Below are positions 13,494 through 13,576 of a stretch of 13,576 nt of DNA, in pieces. Origin of the DNA: an uncultured Christensenellaceae bacterium (GTDB lineage: Bacteria; Bacillota; Clostridia; Christensenellales; Christensenellaceae); NCBI GenBank assembly GCA_934555865.1, contig CAKTFI010000031.1, positions 1 to 13,576 of the forward strand. The letters run 5' to 3'. Every line of letters starts with the position of its first letter. Position 1 is the first letter of the stretch. Position numbers and translations under genes: made by a program. The notes under the pieces were generated by a model, which was given only the letters and a program-made list of their open reading frames with translations, was not told the origin of the DNA and searched no databases.

Positions 13494-13576
13494 TCAGCGT
13501 TCATCCCCCACGAAAAACAGCGCGATGACGCCCGGCCCGGTATGCGCCCCGATGACCGGCCCCACCGGGTTTAAGA
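13494..13576 (-). CDS. DegV-family protein, C-terminal fragment (5' part beyond the window)
   Basis: The last 26 codons and TGA stop (13494-13496) of a gene entering from the right edge. The visible peptide contains VIGAHTGPGVIALFF, the characteristic C-terminal signature of DegV proteins, which bind fatty acids and in Firmicutes act as FakB-type subunits delivering them to the FakA kinase. The fragment is too short to say which DegV subgroup it belongs to. No terminator directly follows; the next one is the ECF leader terminator. Confidence 0.85.
   Translation of the reverse strand, partial: LNPVGPVIGAHTGPGVIALFFVGDER

Noticed and set aside
13055..13504. 149-aa minus-strand open frame across the leader and ECF gene
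   Set aside because: It starts upstream of the ECF promoter, runs through the terminator and overlaps the ECF gene in a different frame without recognisable similarity.

Overview
The window looks like a piece of chromosome from a fairly high-GC member of the Clostridia, for example the Oscillospirales or a related gut lineage (inference). The signs are strong AGGAGG-type ribosome binding sites, consensus sigma-A promoters (several with a TGn extended -10), an HflX GTPase with a long N-terminal extension, a CarD-like regulator, an ECF-transporter S component, a DegV protein and a DNRLRE-type secreted protein. Most of the window is GC-rich. The stretch from about 2200 to 5524 is clearly more AT-rich by eye and looks acquired.

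Layout. 1-1714 (-): hflX, cut by the left edge. 1853-1929 (+): tRNA-Arg(CCG) with its own promoter and terminator. 1930-2495: about 566 bp without a gene, holding the tRNA terminator, two near-identical ~94-bp hairpin-forming direct repeats that echo the tRNA 3' end, a strong promoter, and a 98-bp palindrome that begins almost at the predicted transcription start. 2496-5523 (+): two-gene operon for a 667-aa secreted DNRLRE protein and a 334-aa lipoprotein, closed by a bidirectional terminator. 5554-6444 (-): carD-like regulator followed by a VOC/glyoxalase protein. 6655-10111 (-): tightly packed four-gene operon in the order alpha/beta hydrolase, condensation-type acyltransferase, zinc-ribbon membrane protein (DUF6320-like), GNAT acetyltransferase. 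10281-11612 (+): yqeY, a terminator, then a putative heavy-metal/manganese exporter. 11673-13263 (-): ECF S component overlapping a uridine-kinase-like protein, preceded by a structured ~190-nt leader with an intrinsic terminator between promoter and gene. 13494-13576 (-): C-terminal end of a DegV-family protein.

How the genes may work together. The ECF S component and the P-loop kinase form an uptake-and-phosphorylate pair, and the leader has the architecture of a transcription-attenuating riboswitch that I could not assign to a known class. This is the best candidate in the window for something undescribed. The hydrolase/acyltransferase/DUF6320/GNAT operon looks like a membrane-associated acyl- or ester-metabolism unit of unknown product. 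The secreted protein and lipoprotein next to the tRNA gene look like an accessory cell-surface module. All family names come from recognising sequence motifs by eye; no search was run.
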